Positions 55,273 through 64,000 of a stretch of 64,000 nucleotides of DNA are shown here, piece after piece. This DNA comes from an uncultured Tateyamaria sp. GTDB taxonomy: Bacteria > Pseudomonadota > Alphaproteobacteria > Rhodobacterales > Rhodobacteraceae. The notes below the pieces were generated by a model. It was not told the DNA's origin, ran no database searches, and saw nothing but the letters and a program-made list of their open reading frames with translations. Where the stretch lies: NCBI RefSeq assembly GCF_947503465.1, contig NZ_CANNDN010000001.1:2377501-2441500 (forward strand). Reading direction: 5' to 3'. Within the stretch, counting starts at the first letter, position 1. The number at the start of each line of letters is the position of its first letter. Position numbers and translations under genes: made by a program.

Positions 55273-56091
55273 ATGACCCAGCCGACCCCATTGACCGACA
55301 CCAAGGCGCTGGCCCGTAACCGGGCACGCGCCGATACCGGGATGCTGTTCCTGCAAGACGCCGCCCGGGACGAGGTCGAGGATCGGCTGATGATGGTTAA
55401 CAAATCCTTTTCATCGGTCGGAATCGTGGCAGCGTTTCCTGCCGTGTGGCAGGGACGTATCAACGGGGCGCATATCGTGCCCGAGGGCGACGTGCTGCCG
55501 CTGGACCATGGTAAACACGATTTGGTGATCCACTCTCTGGGCCTGCATTGGGCGAATGATCCCGTTGGACAACTGATTCAGTGTCGAAGGGCCCTTGGCG
55601 CTGACGGCCTGTTACTGGCCGTCGCACTGGGCGGGCAGACACTGCATGAAGTGCGCGCCTGCCTTGCCGAGGCAGAGGTTGCGGAAACCGGCGGCCTGTC
55701 GCCTCGCATCGCCCCAATGGCGGAAGTGCGCGATCTGGGCGCCCTGTTGCAGCGGGCGGGGCTGGCGTTGCCCGTTGCAGATACGGTTCCGCTGCGGGTG
55801 CGCTATCAATCGATGTGGCACCTCATGCGCGATTTGCGGGCGATGGGCGAAGGCAACGCATTGGCAGCGCGTGTGCGAACCGGCACCCGCCGGGGCATCC
55901 TGAACCGCGCTGCCGATATCTATGCCGCCACCTTTCCCAGCGGCGATGGTGGCATCCTTGCCACTTTCGAATTGATCGTGCTGACAGGATGGGCGCCGGA
56001 TGCAAGCCAACAAAAGCCGTTGCGCCCGGGATCTGCGCAGGCGCGGCTTGCCGATGTGTTGCGCACGGACGAAACGCCGCTGTCAGATTGA
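55273..56091 (+). CDS. SAM-dependent methyltransferase-like protein (BioC/NDUFAF5 type)
   Basis: 272 residues. DVLPLDHGKHDLVIHSLGLHWANDPVGQLIQCRRALGADGLLLAV is the post-motif of class I methyltransferases and aligns with NDUFAF5/BioC-like proteins, but a clear glycine-rich motif I is weak, so SAM binding or catalysis is unproven. Members assist complex I assembly (Arg hydroxylation in NDUFAF5). Starts 22 bases from comF, divergent. Confidence 0.8.
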   Translation: MTQPTPLTDTKALARNRARADTGMLFLQDAARDEVEDRLMMVNKSFSSVGIVAAFPAVWQGRINGAHIVPEGDVLPLDHGKHDLVIHSLGLHWANDPVGQLIQCRRALGADGLLLAVALGGQTLHEVRACLAEAEVAETGGLSPRIAPMAEVRDLGALLQRAGLALPVADTVPLRVRYQSMWHLMRDLRAMGEGNALAARVRTGTRRGILNRAADIYAATFPSGDGGILATFELIVLTGWAPDASQQKPLRPGSAQARLADVLRTDETPLSD

Positions 56092-56145
56092 CCTGAACGC
56101 AAATCCGTTTATCTGAGGCGCATTGCAGACCAGGAAATGACCCAG

Positions 56146-57207
56146 ATGCTCGACACCAGCAAAACCGCGACCCGACCGGCGCACGCGGCAGACGATCACC
56201 CGGCGATACCGCCGGCGCGTGTGGGCATCCTTCTGGCCAACCTGGGAACCCCGGACAACTACGACTATTGGTCGATGCGCCGGTACCTGAACGAATTTCT
56301 GTCGGACAAGCGCGTGATCGACTACAGCGCGTGGATCTGGCAACCTTTGCTGCAGCTGATCATCCTGACAAAAAGGCCCTTTTCATCCGGCGCGGCCTAC
56401 AAGTCGATTTGGAACGAAGAGGCGGGGGAAAGCCCGCTGATGACGATCACCAAGGATCAGACGGCAAAGATCAAGAAGGCGATGCATGATCAGTACGGCG
56501 ATCAGGTCATGGTCGATTTCTGCATGCGCTACGGCAATCCATCAACCAAATCCAAGGTCCGCGCGATGATCGAAGCGGGGTGCCAGAAGATCCTGTTTTT
56601 CCCGCTTTACCCGCACTATGCCGGGGCAACATCAGCAACCGCGAATGACCAGTTCTTTCGCGCGTTGATGGAGGAAAAATGGCAGCCGACCACGCGCACG
56701 GTCGAGCCCTATTACCAACATCCCAAGTATATCGAGGCGCTGGCCCAGTCCATCGAACGGGCCTATGGCGCGCTGGACACGCGGCCCGACATTCTGGTGT
56801 GCAGCTATCACGGTGTGCCGCTGCGCTATCTGATGGAGGGCGATCCGTACCATTGCCAATGTCAGAAAACGACGCGCCTGCTGAAAGAGCGACTGGGCTG
56901 GCAGGACACAGAGATCACGACGACTTTCCAATCAAAATTCGGCCCCGAAGAATGGCTGAAACCCTACACCGTGGAAGAGGTTGCGCGCCTGGCTGAGACC
57001 GGTAGGAAAAACATCGCCGTATGTGCACCCGCGTTCTCTGCCGACTGCATCGAAACGCTCGAAGAGATCAACGAAGAGATCAAGGAAAGCTTTGAAGAAG
57101 CAGGCGGCGAGACGTTTACGTACATCCCGTGCCTGAACGACGACGATGCGCATATTGATGCGCTGGGCACCGTGATCCAGGAAAACCTACGCGGCTGGCT
57201 GGACTGA
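56146..57207 (+). CDS. hemH: Ferrochelatase
   Basis: 353 residues. VGILLANLGTPDNYDYWSMRRYL, PHYAGATSAT, SYHGVPLRYLMEGDPYHCQCQKTTRLL with the metal-binding His, and QSKFGPEEWLKPYT are all typical. Inserts Fe2+ into protoporphyrin IX. I chose the ATG at 56146 because AGGA lies ten bases before it; the ATG at 56137 has the same site almost touching. Followed by a perfect bidirectional terminator. Confidence 0.95.
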   Translation: MLDTSKTATRPAHAADDHPAIPPARVGILLANLGTPDNYDYWSMRRYLNEFLSDKRVIDYSAWIWQPLLQLIILTKRPFSSGAAYKSIWNEEAGESPLMTITKDQTAKIKKAMHDQYGDQVMVDFCMRYGNPSTKSKVRAMIEAGCQKILFFPLYPHYAGATSATANDQFFRALMEEKWQPTTRTVEPYYQHPKYIEALAQSIERAYGALDTRPDILVCSYHGVPLRYLMEGDPYHCQCQKTTRLLKERLGWQDTEITTTFQSKFGPEEWLKPYTVEEVARLAETGRKNIAVCAPAFSADCIETLEEINEEIKESFEEAGGETFTYIPCLNDDDAHIDALGTVIQENLRGWLD

Positions 57208-57226
57208 TCGGGCCGCCACACAAATA

Positions 57227-57257
57227 AAAAAGGCGGCTCGCGATGAGCCGCCTTTTT
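57227..57257. terminator. Bidirectional terminator between hemH and the 59-residue gene
   Basis: A perfect 13-base-pair stem (AAAAAGGCGGCTC/GAGCCGCCTTTTT) with a 5-base loop, A run on the left and T run on the right, serving two convergent genes. Confidence 0.92.
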
Positions 57258-57277
57258 CTTTTCATATTGTCCGGGAC

Positions 57278-57457
57278 TTAGTCCGAAACAACAGCTGCAA
57301 CTGCGATCAGGATCAGCAGGGGCAGGATGATGCCACCGGAAGAGCTTTGAGTCTCTTCAACGATCACGGGTGCTTCGATGATCGGCTCGGCAGGTGCGCC
57401 AGCGAATGCGGTCGAAGCAGCAGCAGTCAGTGCAGCAGCGAGAACGAGTTTTTTCAT
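57278..57457 (-). CDS. Small exported peptide, 59 residues
   Basis: Signal peptide MKKLVLAAALTAAASTAFAG with an AFA-type cleavage site, a short acidic Pro/Glu/Val linker, a Ser/Gly hinge, then a hydrophobic tail (ILPLLILIAVAAVV) ending SD. GGAGG at 57463-57467 sets the ATG at 57457; the shared terminator follows the TAA. The tail would span or insert in a membrane, so a small inner-membrane or periplasmic peptide. Its leader (57458-57595) is a 138-base gap with a CCAGC/GCTGG hairpin. Function unknown. Confidence 0.78.
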   Translation of the reverse strand: MKKLVLAAALTAAASTAFAGAPAEPIIEAPVIVEETQSSSGGIILPLLILIAVAAVVSD

Positions 57458-57595
57458 ATTAACCTCCAGTTACGCGCACCAGCAAACAGCGCTGGAACGC
57501 ACCCAAGACTTACCTCGTGAGTCTGTGTAAACAGCAATATCGCGCGATTGAAAACCATGTTTCAGGGACTTAGCCGCCGATCCGCCCTAATGTCG

Positions 57596-58189
57596 TCAAA
57601 TTAGCAACACTTGCGTGCCGACGTTCGCCATCTCGTACAGCTCTTCGATATGTTCGTTGTACAGGCCGATGCATCCGTTCGAGGACCGGCGCCCGATCTT
57701 GCGCGTATCGTGGGTGCCGTGAATGCGGTAATACGTCCAGCTGAGGTGCAGCGACCGCGTGCCCAACGGGTTTTGTGGGCCGGGGCCGATATAGTCGGGC
57801 CACTCGGGATTGCGTTCCTTCATCGACGGGGTCGGGCGCCAGTCGGGCTCCGGATCCTTGAGGATGACACGGGTACGGCCCCGACGGGTCAGATCTTCGG
57901 TGAGCGGAACACTGGACGGATACAGCTTGTAGATCGTCTGCGCCTCGTTCCAGTAGTGGACCGCGCGGCTGTCGATATCAACCAGGATCGCCCCGTTTTT
58001 CAAGTTGTCGAAATAGGGCTGCCAAGCCAGTGACCGAAAGCTTGAAATATTGCGCCGCGCGCTGAGCGTCGGATCGCGGGAGGCCTGGCCTGCCGGGACG
58101 TCCTGCGCCAGCGCCGGAGCGCCGATCAGGGCTGCCGAACCGGCCAAAAAGGCCCGTCGACTTGGGGTGTTGAATGATTTCTTGGACAT
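57596..58189 (-). CDS. L,D-transpeptidase (YkuD), Tat-exported
   Basis: 197 residues from the ATG at 58189. Twin-arginine signal (SRRAFLAGSAALIGAPALAQ) and the YkuD active site: HGTH (H157/H160) and SSNGCIGLYN with nucleophile C173. Makes 3-3 peptidoglycan cross-links or attaches lipoproteins. Divergent from the CAP lipoprotein gene. Confidence 0.92.
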   Translation of the reverse strand: MSKKSFNTPSRRAFLAGSAALIGAPALAQDVPAGQASRDPTLSARRNISSFRSLAWQPYFDNLKNGAILVDIDSRAVHYWNEAQTIYKLYPSSVPLTEDLTRRGRTRVILKDPEPDWRPTPSMKERNPEWPDYIGPGPQNPLGTRSLHLSWTYYRIHGTHDTRKIGRRSSNGCIGLYNEHIEELYEMANVGTQVLLI

Positions 58190-58360
58190 TGAATGCCTCT
58201 CCGATGGTGTATTCCTGCCACTCGCGCGGACAATATTGCGTGAAAGACGCAGTCGCAAATCAAACAGATGTCATCGCGCAGCATCACGCCGATGTGGGTT
58301 TGTAATGCAACTCCCGACCGGCTATCGAGTTTCAAACAATATTCAAGATGTGCAGGAACA

Positions 58361-59017
58361 ATGCGTAAACTCTCGGTTCTTCTGGTCGCTCTTTTGACAC
58401 TTGCCGCATGTGCCACACCACCTGCCGCGCCATCGCGCGGTGAAGATGGCAGGCCTTTGCCCAAGCTGTACCGCATTCGGGGCAATGACACGGCCAAGCT
58501 TCAGTTCCGTATGCTGGATTCGGTGAATGCGCTGCGCAGTGCGCAAGGGGCCGCGCCGGTCACCTTGAACCCGCAACTGAACGCCGCCGCCGCGACCCAT
58601 TCGCGTGACATGTCGCTACAGAATCGCCCCTGGCATTTCGGATCCGACGGGTCGTCTCCCATCGATCGGTTGCAGCGGGTTGGATACACGGGCAGCCTTG
58701 TGGGCGAAAACATTTCGGAAACCTACGAGACCGAACTTGAGACACTGGCCGCCTGGATGGAGCAGCCCGATACGCGCCGCACGATTCTGTCGCCCCAGGC
58801 CGCAGATATGGGATTTGCCTGGTTTCAGGAACAGAATGGCAAGATCTGGTGGACCATGGTCATGGGCAATCCGAACAACACGCCGCTGATCCCCGAAGCA
58901 AACCCATCCGCATCCCGTCTGGTGCCGCCCGATCCGGCAGAGGCCGATGTCGAAACCGCCATCGACGATACGCAAGAGGACGTGGTGATTATCACCACGC
59001 CCGCATCCGGCACCTGA
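58361..59017 (+). CDS. CAP-domain lipoprotein
   Basis: 218 residues. Lipobox LAAC with the lipidated Cys at 17; the CAP/SCP domain (about 45-180; LDSVNALRSAQGAAPVTLNPQLNAAAATHSRDMSLQNRPWHFGSDGS, GENISETYETELETLAAWMEQPDTRRTIL) retains the family His/Glu pattern. Some CAP proteins bind envelope ligands or act as proteases; role here is unclear. Starts after AGGA; ends abutting the convergent second transpeptidase gene. Confidence 0.88.
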   Translation: MRKLSVLLVALLTLAACATPPAAPSRGEDGRPLPKLYRIRGNDTAKLQFRMLDSVNALRSAQGAAPVTLNPQLNAAAATHSRDMSLQNRPWHFGSDGSSPIDRLQRVGYTGSLVGENISETYETELETLAAWMEQPDTRRTILSPQAADMGFAWFQEQNGKIWWTMVMGNPNNTPLIPEANPSASRLVPPDPAEADVETAIDDTQEDVVIITTPASGT

Positions 59018-59518
59018 TCAGGCGTTGATCTGTATCGGGGTGCCGTTGCGCACCATGGCGTAAACATCTTCCATTTCGGTGTTGGTCACCGCGATGCAGC
59101 CCCAAGTCCAGTCTTCGCGCCTGCGTTTTAAGGGGCTGGAATTGCCATGGATAAAAATGTCGCCACCCGGTGGCTTGCCCAAAGCAGCCGCTTCGGCGCG
59201 GTCACGCGCGTTCGGGTACGAGATGCCCAACGACAGATAGAACTGGCTGTTGGGATTGCGGCGGTCGATGATGTAGTTTCCTTCCGGAGTGCGCCCGTCC
59301 CCTTCAAAGAACTTGTCGCCGATGGGCGCGAACCCCAGATCGATATCATAGTCCTTGAGCACCTTGTCATTGTGCAAAAGATACATCCGCCGGGCTTCCT
59401 TGTTCACCACGACATAGGTGACCTCGGGGCCGTTATACGTTTTGAATTTGCTTGAGGATGAACACGCACCCAGCCCCACGGCTGCCGCCCCGCCCATCAC
59501 AAGATGTCTGCGTTTCAT
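59018..59518 (-). CDS. L,D-transpeptidase-like lipoprotein
   Basis: 166 residues from the ATG at 59518. Lipobox GLGAC (C19), and a YkuD domain with HGN (H124) and WGCIAVTNTEM (C141); the serine usual before the Gly-Cys is Trp here. A small, membrane-anchored member. Probable peptidoglycan cross-linking or trimming with its neighbours. An upstream extension of the frame is not used. Confidence 0.9.
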   Translation of the reverse strand: MKRRHLVMGGAAAVGLGACSSSSKFKTYNGPEVTYVVVNKEARRMYLLHNDKVLKDYDIDLGFAPIGDKFFEGDGRTPEGNYIIDRRNPNSQFYLSLGISYPNARDRAEAAALGKPPGGDIFIHGNSSPLKRRREDWTWGCIAVTNTEMEDVYAMVRNGTPIQINA

Positions 59519-59580
59519 GAAAGTCCTGTCCCAATAGTCGTTTTTGTATTTGGGCGGGAAAGTACCACGCATTGCAACGG

Positions 59581-59598
59581 CCCGCATAGCGGGTTTTT
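59581..59598 (+). terminator. Possible small terminator
   Basis: CCCGC, 3-base loop, GCGGG, then TTTTT on the plus strand. No plus-strand gene ends nearby other than the CAP gene 560 bases back, so its use is uncertain. Confidence 0.3.
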
Positions 59599-59623
59599 GG
59601 CCGCAGGGATCACCAGCGCGTGA

Positions 59624-60391
59624 TCACTTGTCCTTAAGCTGCGCCTCGATCGCTTCGAGCCGTTTGAGAACCTCGTCACGGTAGCTGTCAGTGGCCGCAT
59701 TGCTTTCTTCGGCATGGGCGTCCTGCATCGAATTGACGATCAGGCCGACCAACAGGTTCACCACCGCAAAGGTCGTGACCATGATGAAGGGCACAAAGAA
59801 CATCCAGGCGTAGGGATAAACCTCCATCACCGGGCGGACAATGCCCATGGACCAGGATTCCAGCGTCATGATCTGAAACAGGGAATAGGCACTCTGCCCC
59901 AGATCGCCGAACCAGTCGGGAAAGCTGCTGGCAAACAACTTTGTTGCCATGACGGACCCGATGTAAAAGATCAACGCCATCAACAGGAACACGCTGCCCA
60001 TGCCGGGCAGGGCGGTGACAAACCCCTCGACCACGCGGCGCAGGCTGGGCGCGACCGAAATCACCCGCAGAACGCGCAAGATACGCAGCGCCCGCAGCAC
60101 CGAAAGGGCACCCGCGCTCGGGATCAACGCGATGCCGACGATGACGAAGTCAAAGATATTCCAGCCATTGCGGAAAAAGCGCCCGCGATACGCGATCAGT
60201 TTCGCAATAATCTCTGCCGTGAAGATGCCAAGACAAATGCGGTCGATGGCAATGATCAGACCGCCCGCCACCGACATCGCCGCCTTCGAGGTTTCAAGCC
60301 CCAGCGTTATGGCGTTCAGAATGATGATCGCCATGATGGCATTTGTGACGCGCGGGCTTTCCAGCCATGTCGCAAGGGCAATTCGATCCAT
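59624..60391 (-). CDS. Bacterial voltage-gated sodium channel (NavAb-like)
   Basis: 255 residues, six membrane spans. S4 has arginines at R100, R103, R106 and R109 (VLRALRILRVLRVIS); the pore selectivity filter is TLESWSM (176-182), the same as NavAb; the C-terminal tail (SYRDEVLKRLEAIEAQL) can form the coiled-coil of the tetramer. A homotetrameric voltage-gated Na+ channel, probably linked to swimming or pH and sodium balance in a marine cell. Confidence 0.95.
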   Translation of the reverse strand: MDRIALATWLESPRVTNAIMAIIILNAITLGLETSKAAMSVAGGLIIAIDRICLGIFTAEIIAKLIAYRGRFFRNGWNIFDFVIVGIALIPSAGALSVLRALRILRVLRVISVAPSLRRVVEGFVTALPGMGSVFLLMALIFYIGSVMATKLFASSFPDWFGDLGQSAYSLFQIMTLESWSMGIVRPVMEVYPYAWMFFVPFIMVTTFAVVNLLVGLIVNSMQDAHAEESNAATDSYRDEVLKRLEAIEAQLKDK

Positions 60392-60403
60392 GGGTCGTCT
60401 CCT

Positions 60404-61633
60404 TCAGGCGGCGATATGGGACAGACGGAACGCACCGACAAGTTCCACATGCGCAGACCAGCGGAACTGGTCCACCGGTTGCACCCATTCCAGATCATAT
60501 CCGGCCTTACAAAGTGTTTCGGCATCGCGGGCAAAGGTCTGCGGGTTGCAGGATACGTGGGCGATCACCGGAACCTGCGCCTGCGCCAATTCGGCAATCT
60601 GCGCGGCAGCCCCGGCACGCGGGGGGTCGATCACGACCGCATCGAATTTTGACAGCTCATCCGGCAGCAACGGGCGGCGAAACAGATCGCGGGATTCCGT
60701 CGTGACACGCTTCAAACCCTGCGCCTGTCGCCACCCGGCATCCAGCGCCGCCATCATGTCATCCCCGGATTCTACGGCGTGCACCTCTGATGCTTCTGCC
60801 AGGGGCAGCGCAAAGGTGCCGCACCCGGCAAACAGATCGACAACCGACTTGGGTGATCCAACGATGTCACGCACAAGGTCCGTCAGTGTTTGCTGCCCGT
60901 GCGCCGTCGCTTGCAAAAACGCGCCCGGCGGTGGGACGACGCGTGCATGTCCCATCCGCTGCGTGGGTGGCACACGCATGCCAATCGTTTCATCGTCCCA
61001 GCTGAGGCGCGCAAGGGCGTGTCGTTCGCACAAAGCAGCCAGACCAACCCGCAGCGGGCCATCCAGCGGCTTGCCGCCCGAGACGGACACATCCAGACCT
61101 TCGACGCTTTCGGTGACCGTCACCGACAACGCCCCTTTGCGGCTGGCACCAGCCAGGGCCAGATCATCGGCGACGGGGACGCCCTGAAGCAAACCGGGGG
61201 TCACCAGAATGCAGTTGGGGATCGGGACAATCGTATCGGATTTGCGTCCGTAAAACCCGGCCATCGCACCTTTCTTTGTACGTCGGGCAGCAAAGGTTGC
61301 GCGCCGACGCGAACGGTCCGGCGATGTCAATGTGGATCGAACATCAGTCTCTAAACCGTGCAACTTCAGGGTGTCTACAACAATGTCCCGCTTCCAATCG
61401 GCAACAAGTTCATCAGCGCCATGCTGCATCTTGCATCCGCCACACGATCGAAAATGCGGGCAGGGGGGTGCCACACGCAGTGGCGAAGGAACATCGATCC
61501 GAATATCCGTGAGGGTCGCGCCATCCAGCGTGCCGGTCACCTCTTCGCCCGGCAGGGTCATGGGGGCAAAGATGGGCCCGGACGCGATACCATCGCCCTG
61601 GTGCCCCAATCGTTCAATCGTCACTGTTGTCAT
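60404..61633 (-). CDS. RNA (uracil-5-)-methyltransferase, RlmD/TrmA-like
   Basis: 409 residues. An N-terminal TRAM-like region (ERLGHQGDGIASGPIFAPMTLPGE), [4Fe-4S] cysteines CPHFRSCGGC (C58, C64, C67; a fourth near PNCILV), the SAM motif VVDLFAGCGTFALPLA and catalytic C362 in HVSCNPQTFARD. Methylates uracil in rRNA or tRNA; which base is unclear. The ATG at 61633 gives the standard start. Confidence 0.92.
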   Translation of the reverse strand: MTTVTIERLGHQGDGIASGPIFAPMTLPGEEVTGTLDGATLTDIRIDVPSPLRVAPPCPHFRSCGGCKMQHGADELVADWKRDIVVDTLKLHGLETDVRSTLTSPDRSRRRATFAARRTKKGAMAGFYGRKSDTIVPIPNCILVTPGLLQGVPVADDLALAGASRKGALSVTVTESVEGLDVSVSGGKPLDGPLRVGLAALCERHALARLSWDDETIGMRVPPTQRMGHARVVPPPGAFLQATAHGQQTLTDLVRDIVGSPKSVVDLFAGCGTFALPLAEASEVHAVESGDDMMAALDAGWRQAQGLKRVTTESRDLFRRPLLPDELSKFDAVVIDPPRAGAAAQIAELAQAQVPVIAHVSCNPQTFARDAETLCKAGYDLEWVQPVDQFRWSAHVELVGAFRLSHIAA

Positions 61634-61672
61634 GGTCCAAGGCCTACCCGCGCAGGGCAGCAAGCAAAAGCC

Positions 61673-63505
61673 CTATTCCGCCGCCTGGGTGCTGATGAAG
61701 CCGCCCGATTGCCGCTGCCAGTACCGCGCATACAGGCCGCCTTTTGCCAAAAGCGCATCATGCGGACCTTCCTCAACCACGCGGCCCTGATCCATGACGA
61801 CGATGCGGTCCATCTCGGTCAATGTGGACAGGCGGTGAGCGATGGCCAAGACGGTTTTACCCCTCATAACGCGGGACAGGGCGGATTGGATTGATGCCTC
61901 CACCTCGCTGTCGAGCGCGCTTGTCGCTTCGTCCAGAACCAGAATGGGCGCGTCCTTGAGGATGGCGCGGGCCAATGCGATCCGTTGGCGTTGACCACCC
62001 GATAGTTTCACACCGCGTTCGCCCAGATGCGCGTCATATCCGGTACGTGCACGGTGGTCTTTCAGATCAAGGATGAAATCATGCGCTTCGGCCTTCTGCG
62101 CGGCGGCGACCATGTCCTCCTCGCTTGCATGCGGTCGGCCATAAAGGATGTTCTCACGGGCCGAGCGATTGAACATCGCCGTTTCCTGCGTGACCATGCC
62201 AATATTGTGCCGCAAACTGTCCTGTGTGACCTGACGGATATCGTTGCCGTCAATCAGAACGCGGCCACTTTCCCCTTCATAGAGACGCAGAAGCAGCGAT
62301 ACCAACGTCGACTTACCCGCCCCTGACGCGCCAACGATACCTACCTTTTCACCGGGTGCGATACGCAGTGAAATGCCGTTGATGCCGCCCGTTTCGCGCC
62401 CATAGCTGAAGGTGAGATTGTCGAACACAACCTCGCCCGTGACGTCATCCAGTGACTTTGCGCCGTCGATATCCTGTACGCGGTTGCGCGGGGTCAGCGT
62501 GCGTATCCCATCCTCGACCTCGCCGATGTTGGAATAGATGGCCATCAGCGTAAAGCTGACCCAGCCTGTCATCTGTGCGATGCGAATGGCGATGGCACCG
62601 GACGCAACAATGTCCCCCGGCGTCGCGATGCCTTGTCGCCACATCAGGATCGTGCCGCCCAGCAAGAACACCGGCAGCAACCCCGCAAGCGTCATCAGCG
62701 CAAAGCGGAAGCCCGCGGAGAGGATGCCAAAATCCACGGCGGTCTTGCGGAAACTGCCCATGGCGCCCAGCGCGGCCTGATCTTCGTGATCATCATGGGC
62801 AAACAGCTTGACCGTCTTGATGTTGGTGATCGTATCCACCACCTGACCAGACACCATCGCCCGCGCCGCGGCCCGCGCGGCCGACCGTTCGCGAATGCGC
62901 GGCAAGTACCAGCGGATGAGAGCAAAATACGCGATCAACCAAACCGCAAACCCAGTCGCGACGCGCCAATCAATGGACAGCAGCAGCAGCGTGGATCCAA
63001 CCAGCGAAGCCAAAGCAAACGCAATGACGTTGATGAACTCCGACACCACATCGGTGACAGCGCGCGCAGCCTGCATCTGCTTTTGTGCAATGCGCCCGGC
63101 AAAGTCGTCATCAAAGAACGTGACCGATTGGCCCAAGGTCCAGCGGTGCAAACGGGACAGAACCAAGGGGTTCACGTTGGGCATCACGATGATCGAGTTG
63201 GTGGCTGAACTCAGCCCGAACAGGATGGGCCGGGCGATCAGGAAGAATGCAAGCGCACCGGCAATAAGCCCAATGTTAGTGACGGAAAAGAACCCGTCCG
63301 GGCCAAGTTGCACTGTCGCATCAATGACCATGCCAAGGATCAGGGCGGTCCCCGCCTCAAGCGCGCCCGCCGCAGCCGAACAGATGGCGGCAAGCCAAAG
63401 AGCGGGCCAAGCACCGGACAAGCACCAGAGCATAAAGGGCCACAGCGCCTGAGGCGGTGGCCCTTCGGCACGCCGGAAAGAGTCGATCCAGTCAGATATC
63501 TTCAC
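61673..63505 (-). CDS. ABC exporter half-transporter (fused permease-ATPase)
   Basis: 610 residues: six-span membrane domain (about 30-330) and ATPase (about 360-600) with Walker [19 protein letters not shown], signature [16 protein letters not shown], Walker [13 protein letters not shown] and switch AIAHRLSTL. Type IV (multidrug/lipid A exporter-like). GTG start overlaps the stop of the second half-transporter (GTGA); the pair probably works as a heterodimer. Confidence 0.93.
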   Translation of the reverse strand: MKISDWIDSFRRAEGPPPQALWPFMLWCLSGAWPALWLAAICSAAAGALEAGTALILGMVIDATVQLGPDGFFSVTNIGLIAGALAFFLIARPILFGLSSATNSIIVMPNVNPLVLSRLHRWTLGQSVTFFDDDFAGRIAQKQMQAARAVTDVVSEFINVIAFALASLVGSTLLLLSIDWRVATGFAVWLIAYFALIRWYLPRIRERSAARAAARAMVSGQVVDTITNIKTVKLFAHDDHEDQAALGAMGSFRKTAVDFGILSAGFRFALMTLAGLLPVFLLGGTILMWRQGIATPGDIVASGAIAIRIAQMTGWVSFTLMAIYSNIGEVEDGIRTLTPRNRVQDIDGAKSLDDVTGEVVFDNLTFSYGRETGGINGISLRIAPGEKVGIVGASGAGKSTLVSLLLRLYEGESGRVLIDGNDIRQVTQDSLRHNIGMVTQETAMFNRSARENILYGRPHASEEDMVAAAQKAEAHDFILDLKDHRARTGYDAHLGERGVKLSGGQRQRIALARAILKDAPILVLDEATSALDSEVEASIQSALSRVMRGKTVLAIAHRLSTLTEMDRIVVMDQGRVVEEGPHDALLAKGGLYARYWQRQSGGFISTQAAE

Positions 63506-64000
63506 TCGGCCGCCTCGGTCGCTATGAACCCGCCGGATTGGCGCGCCCAGAACTCGGAATATAGGCCGCCCTGCGCCAAAAGCGCGTCGTGCGACCCATC
63601 CTCGACAACTTTTCCGCCGTCCAGAACAAGAATGCGATCCATCTGGGCAATCGTGGACAGGCGGTGGGCAATGGCGATTACGGTTTTGCCCTCCATCATC
63701 TGGTACAGCGTGTCCTGAATGGCCGCTTCGACCTCGCTGTCGAGCGCGCTGGTGGCTTCGTCCAGGACAAGGATCGGCGCGTTTTTCAGGATAACACGCG
63801 CAAGCGTGATCCGCTGCCGCTGTCCGCCAGACAGTTTTACACCGCGTTCACCCACTTGCGCATCGTAACCGCCGCGCCCTTCGGGATCAGCGAGATCAAC
63901 GATAAAGTCATGCGCCTGCGCCTGACGGGCTGCGGCCATCATCTCATCCTCGGTTGCGTCTGGGCGGCCATAGAGGATGTTGTCGCGCACGGACCGGTGC
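63502..64000 (-). CDS. ABC exporter half-transporter, 5' partial
   Basis: Only the C-terminal 166 residues are in the window: ATPase from [14 protein letters not shown] through signature [16 protein letters not shown], Walker [13 protein letters not shown] and AIAHRLSTI. The frame stays open to base 64000, so the permease and Walker A are outside. Very similar to the downstream gene in this part and overlapping it. Substrate unknown. Confidence 0.93.
   Translation of the reverse strand, partial: HRSVRDNILYGRPDATEDEMMAAARQAQAHDFIVDLADPEGRGGYDAQVGERGVKLSGGQRQRITLARVILKNAPILVLDEATSALDSEVEAAIQDTLYQMMEGKTVIAIAHRLSTIAQMDRILVLDGGKVVEDGSHDALLAQGGLYSEFWARQSGGFIATEAAE

Overview
The window reads as chromosomal DNA of an alphaproteobacterium of the Roseobacter group (Rhodobacterales). 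The supports are high-GC coding sequence, gene orders typical of that group (kdsD-lptC-lptA-lptB-hpf-ptsN; dnaK-dnaJ; rimP-nusA-ylxR-infB; secA next to a parvulin gene and argJ), a phenylacetate (paa) operon and a bacterial voltage-gated sodium channel. I cannot name the genus. I see no rRNA, tRNA, CRISPR array, insertion sequence, prophage or plasmid gene. Genes are packed, often with ATGA-type overlaps; the largest gap is about 230 bases, so there is no gene-free stretch above 300 bases.

Bases 1-6068: a family III CoA-transferase (5' end outside the window) overlaps a citryl-CoA lyase-like gene. They converge on an opposite-strand operon encoding a fused alpha/beta E1 2-oxoacid dehydrogenase, a zinc alcohol dehydrogenase and a KduD-like SDR. 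Bases 6240-14505: phenylacetyl-CoA operon in the order thiolase (paaJ), paaA, unknown ORF, paaB, paaC, paaD, NTF2-like ORF, paaE, paaZ, paaX. PaaABCE epoxidises phenylacetyl-CoA, PaaZ opens and oxidises the ring, the thiolase cleaves the products, and PaaX is the probable repressor. paaK, paaG, paaF and paaH are not here.

Bases 14548-19282: RNase D, Kdo-pathway isomerase KdsD, LptC-LptA-LptB for LPS export, long HPF and PtsN. Bases 19279-30402: a long minus-strand run for a surface glycan: two-part sulfotransferase, GT14-type transferase, two paralogous GT2 enzymes, GalE, GalU, another GT2, KdsB and CysQ, with a KpsM-like ABC permease divergent from cysQ. CysQ removes PAP, the by-product of PAPS-dependent sulfotransferases, so sulfation of a Kdo- or galactose-containing glycan is a reasonable inference.

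Bases 30420-42145: MarC, a DUF421 protein, AlkB, DnaK-DnaJ, RadC preceded by an unusual array of small palindromes, a PstS-like/OmpA fusion, an unknown secreted protein and SecA. Bases 42146-50263: parvulin isomerase, ArgJ, MutT, a 44-residue protein, a strong terminator, then the infB-ylxR-nusA-rimP operon on the minus strand. Bases 50413-57457: a shortened solute-binding protein with proline iminopeptidase, UbiG, MarR, nitrilase, glutaredoxin, ComF, a methyltransferase, ferrochelatase and a 59-residue exported peptide sharing a bidirectional terminator with hemH. Bases 57596-64000: two L,D-transpeptidase-fold proteins flanking a CAP lipoprotein, a NavAb-like sodium channel, an RNA uracil methyltransferase and two ABC exporter half-transporters, the last cut by the window end.
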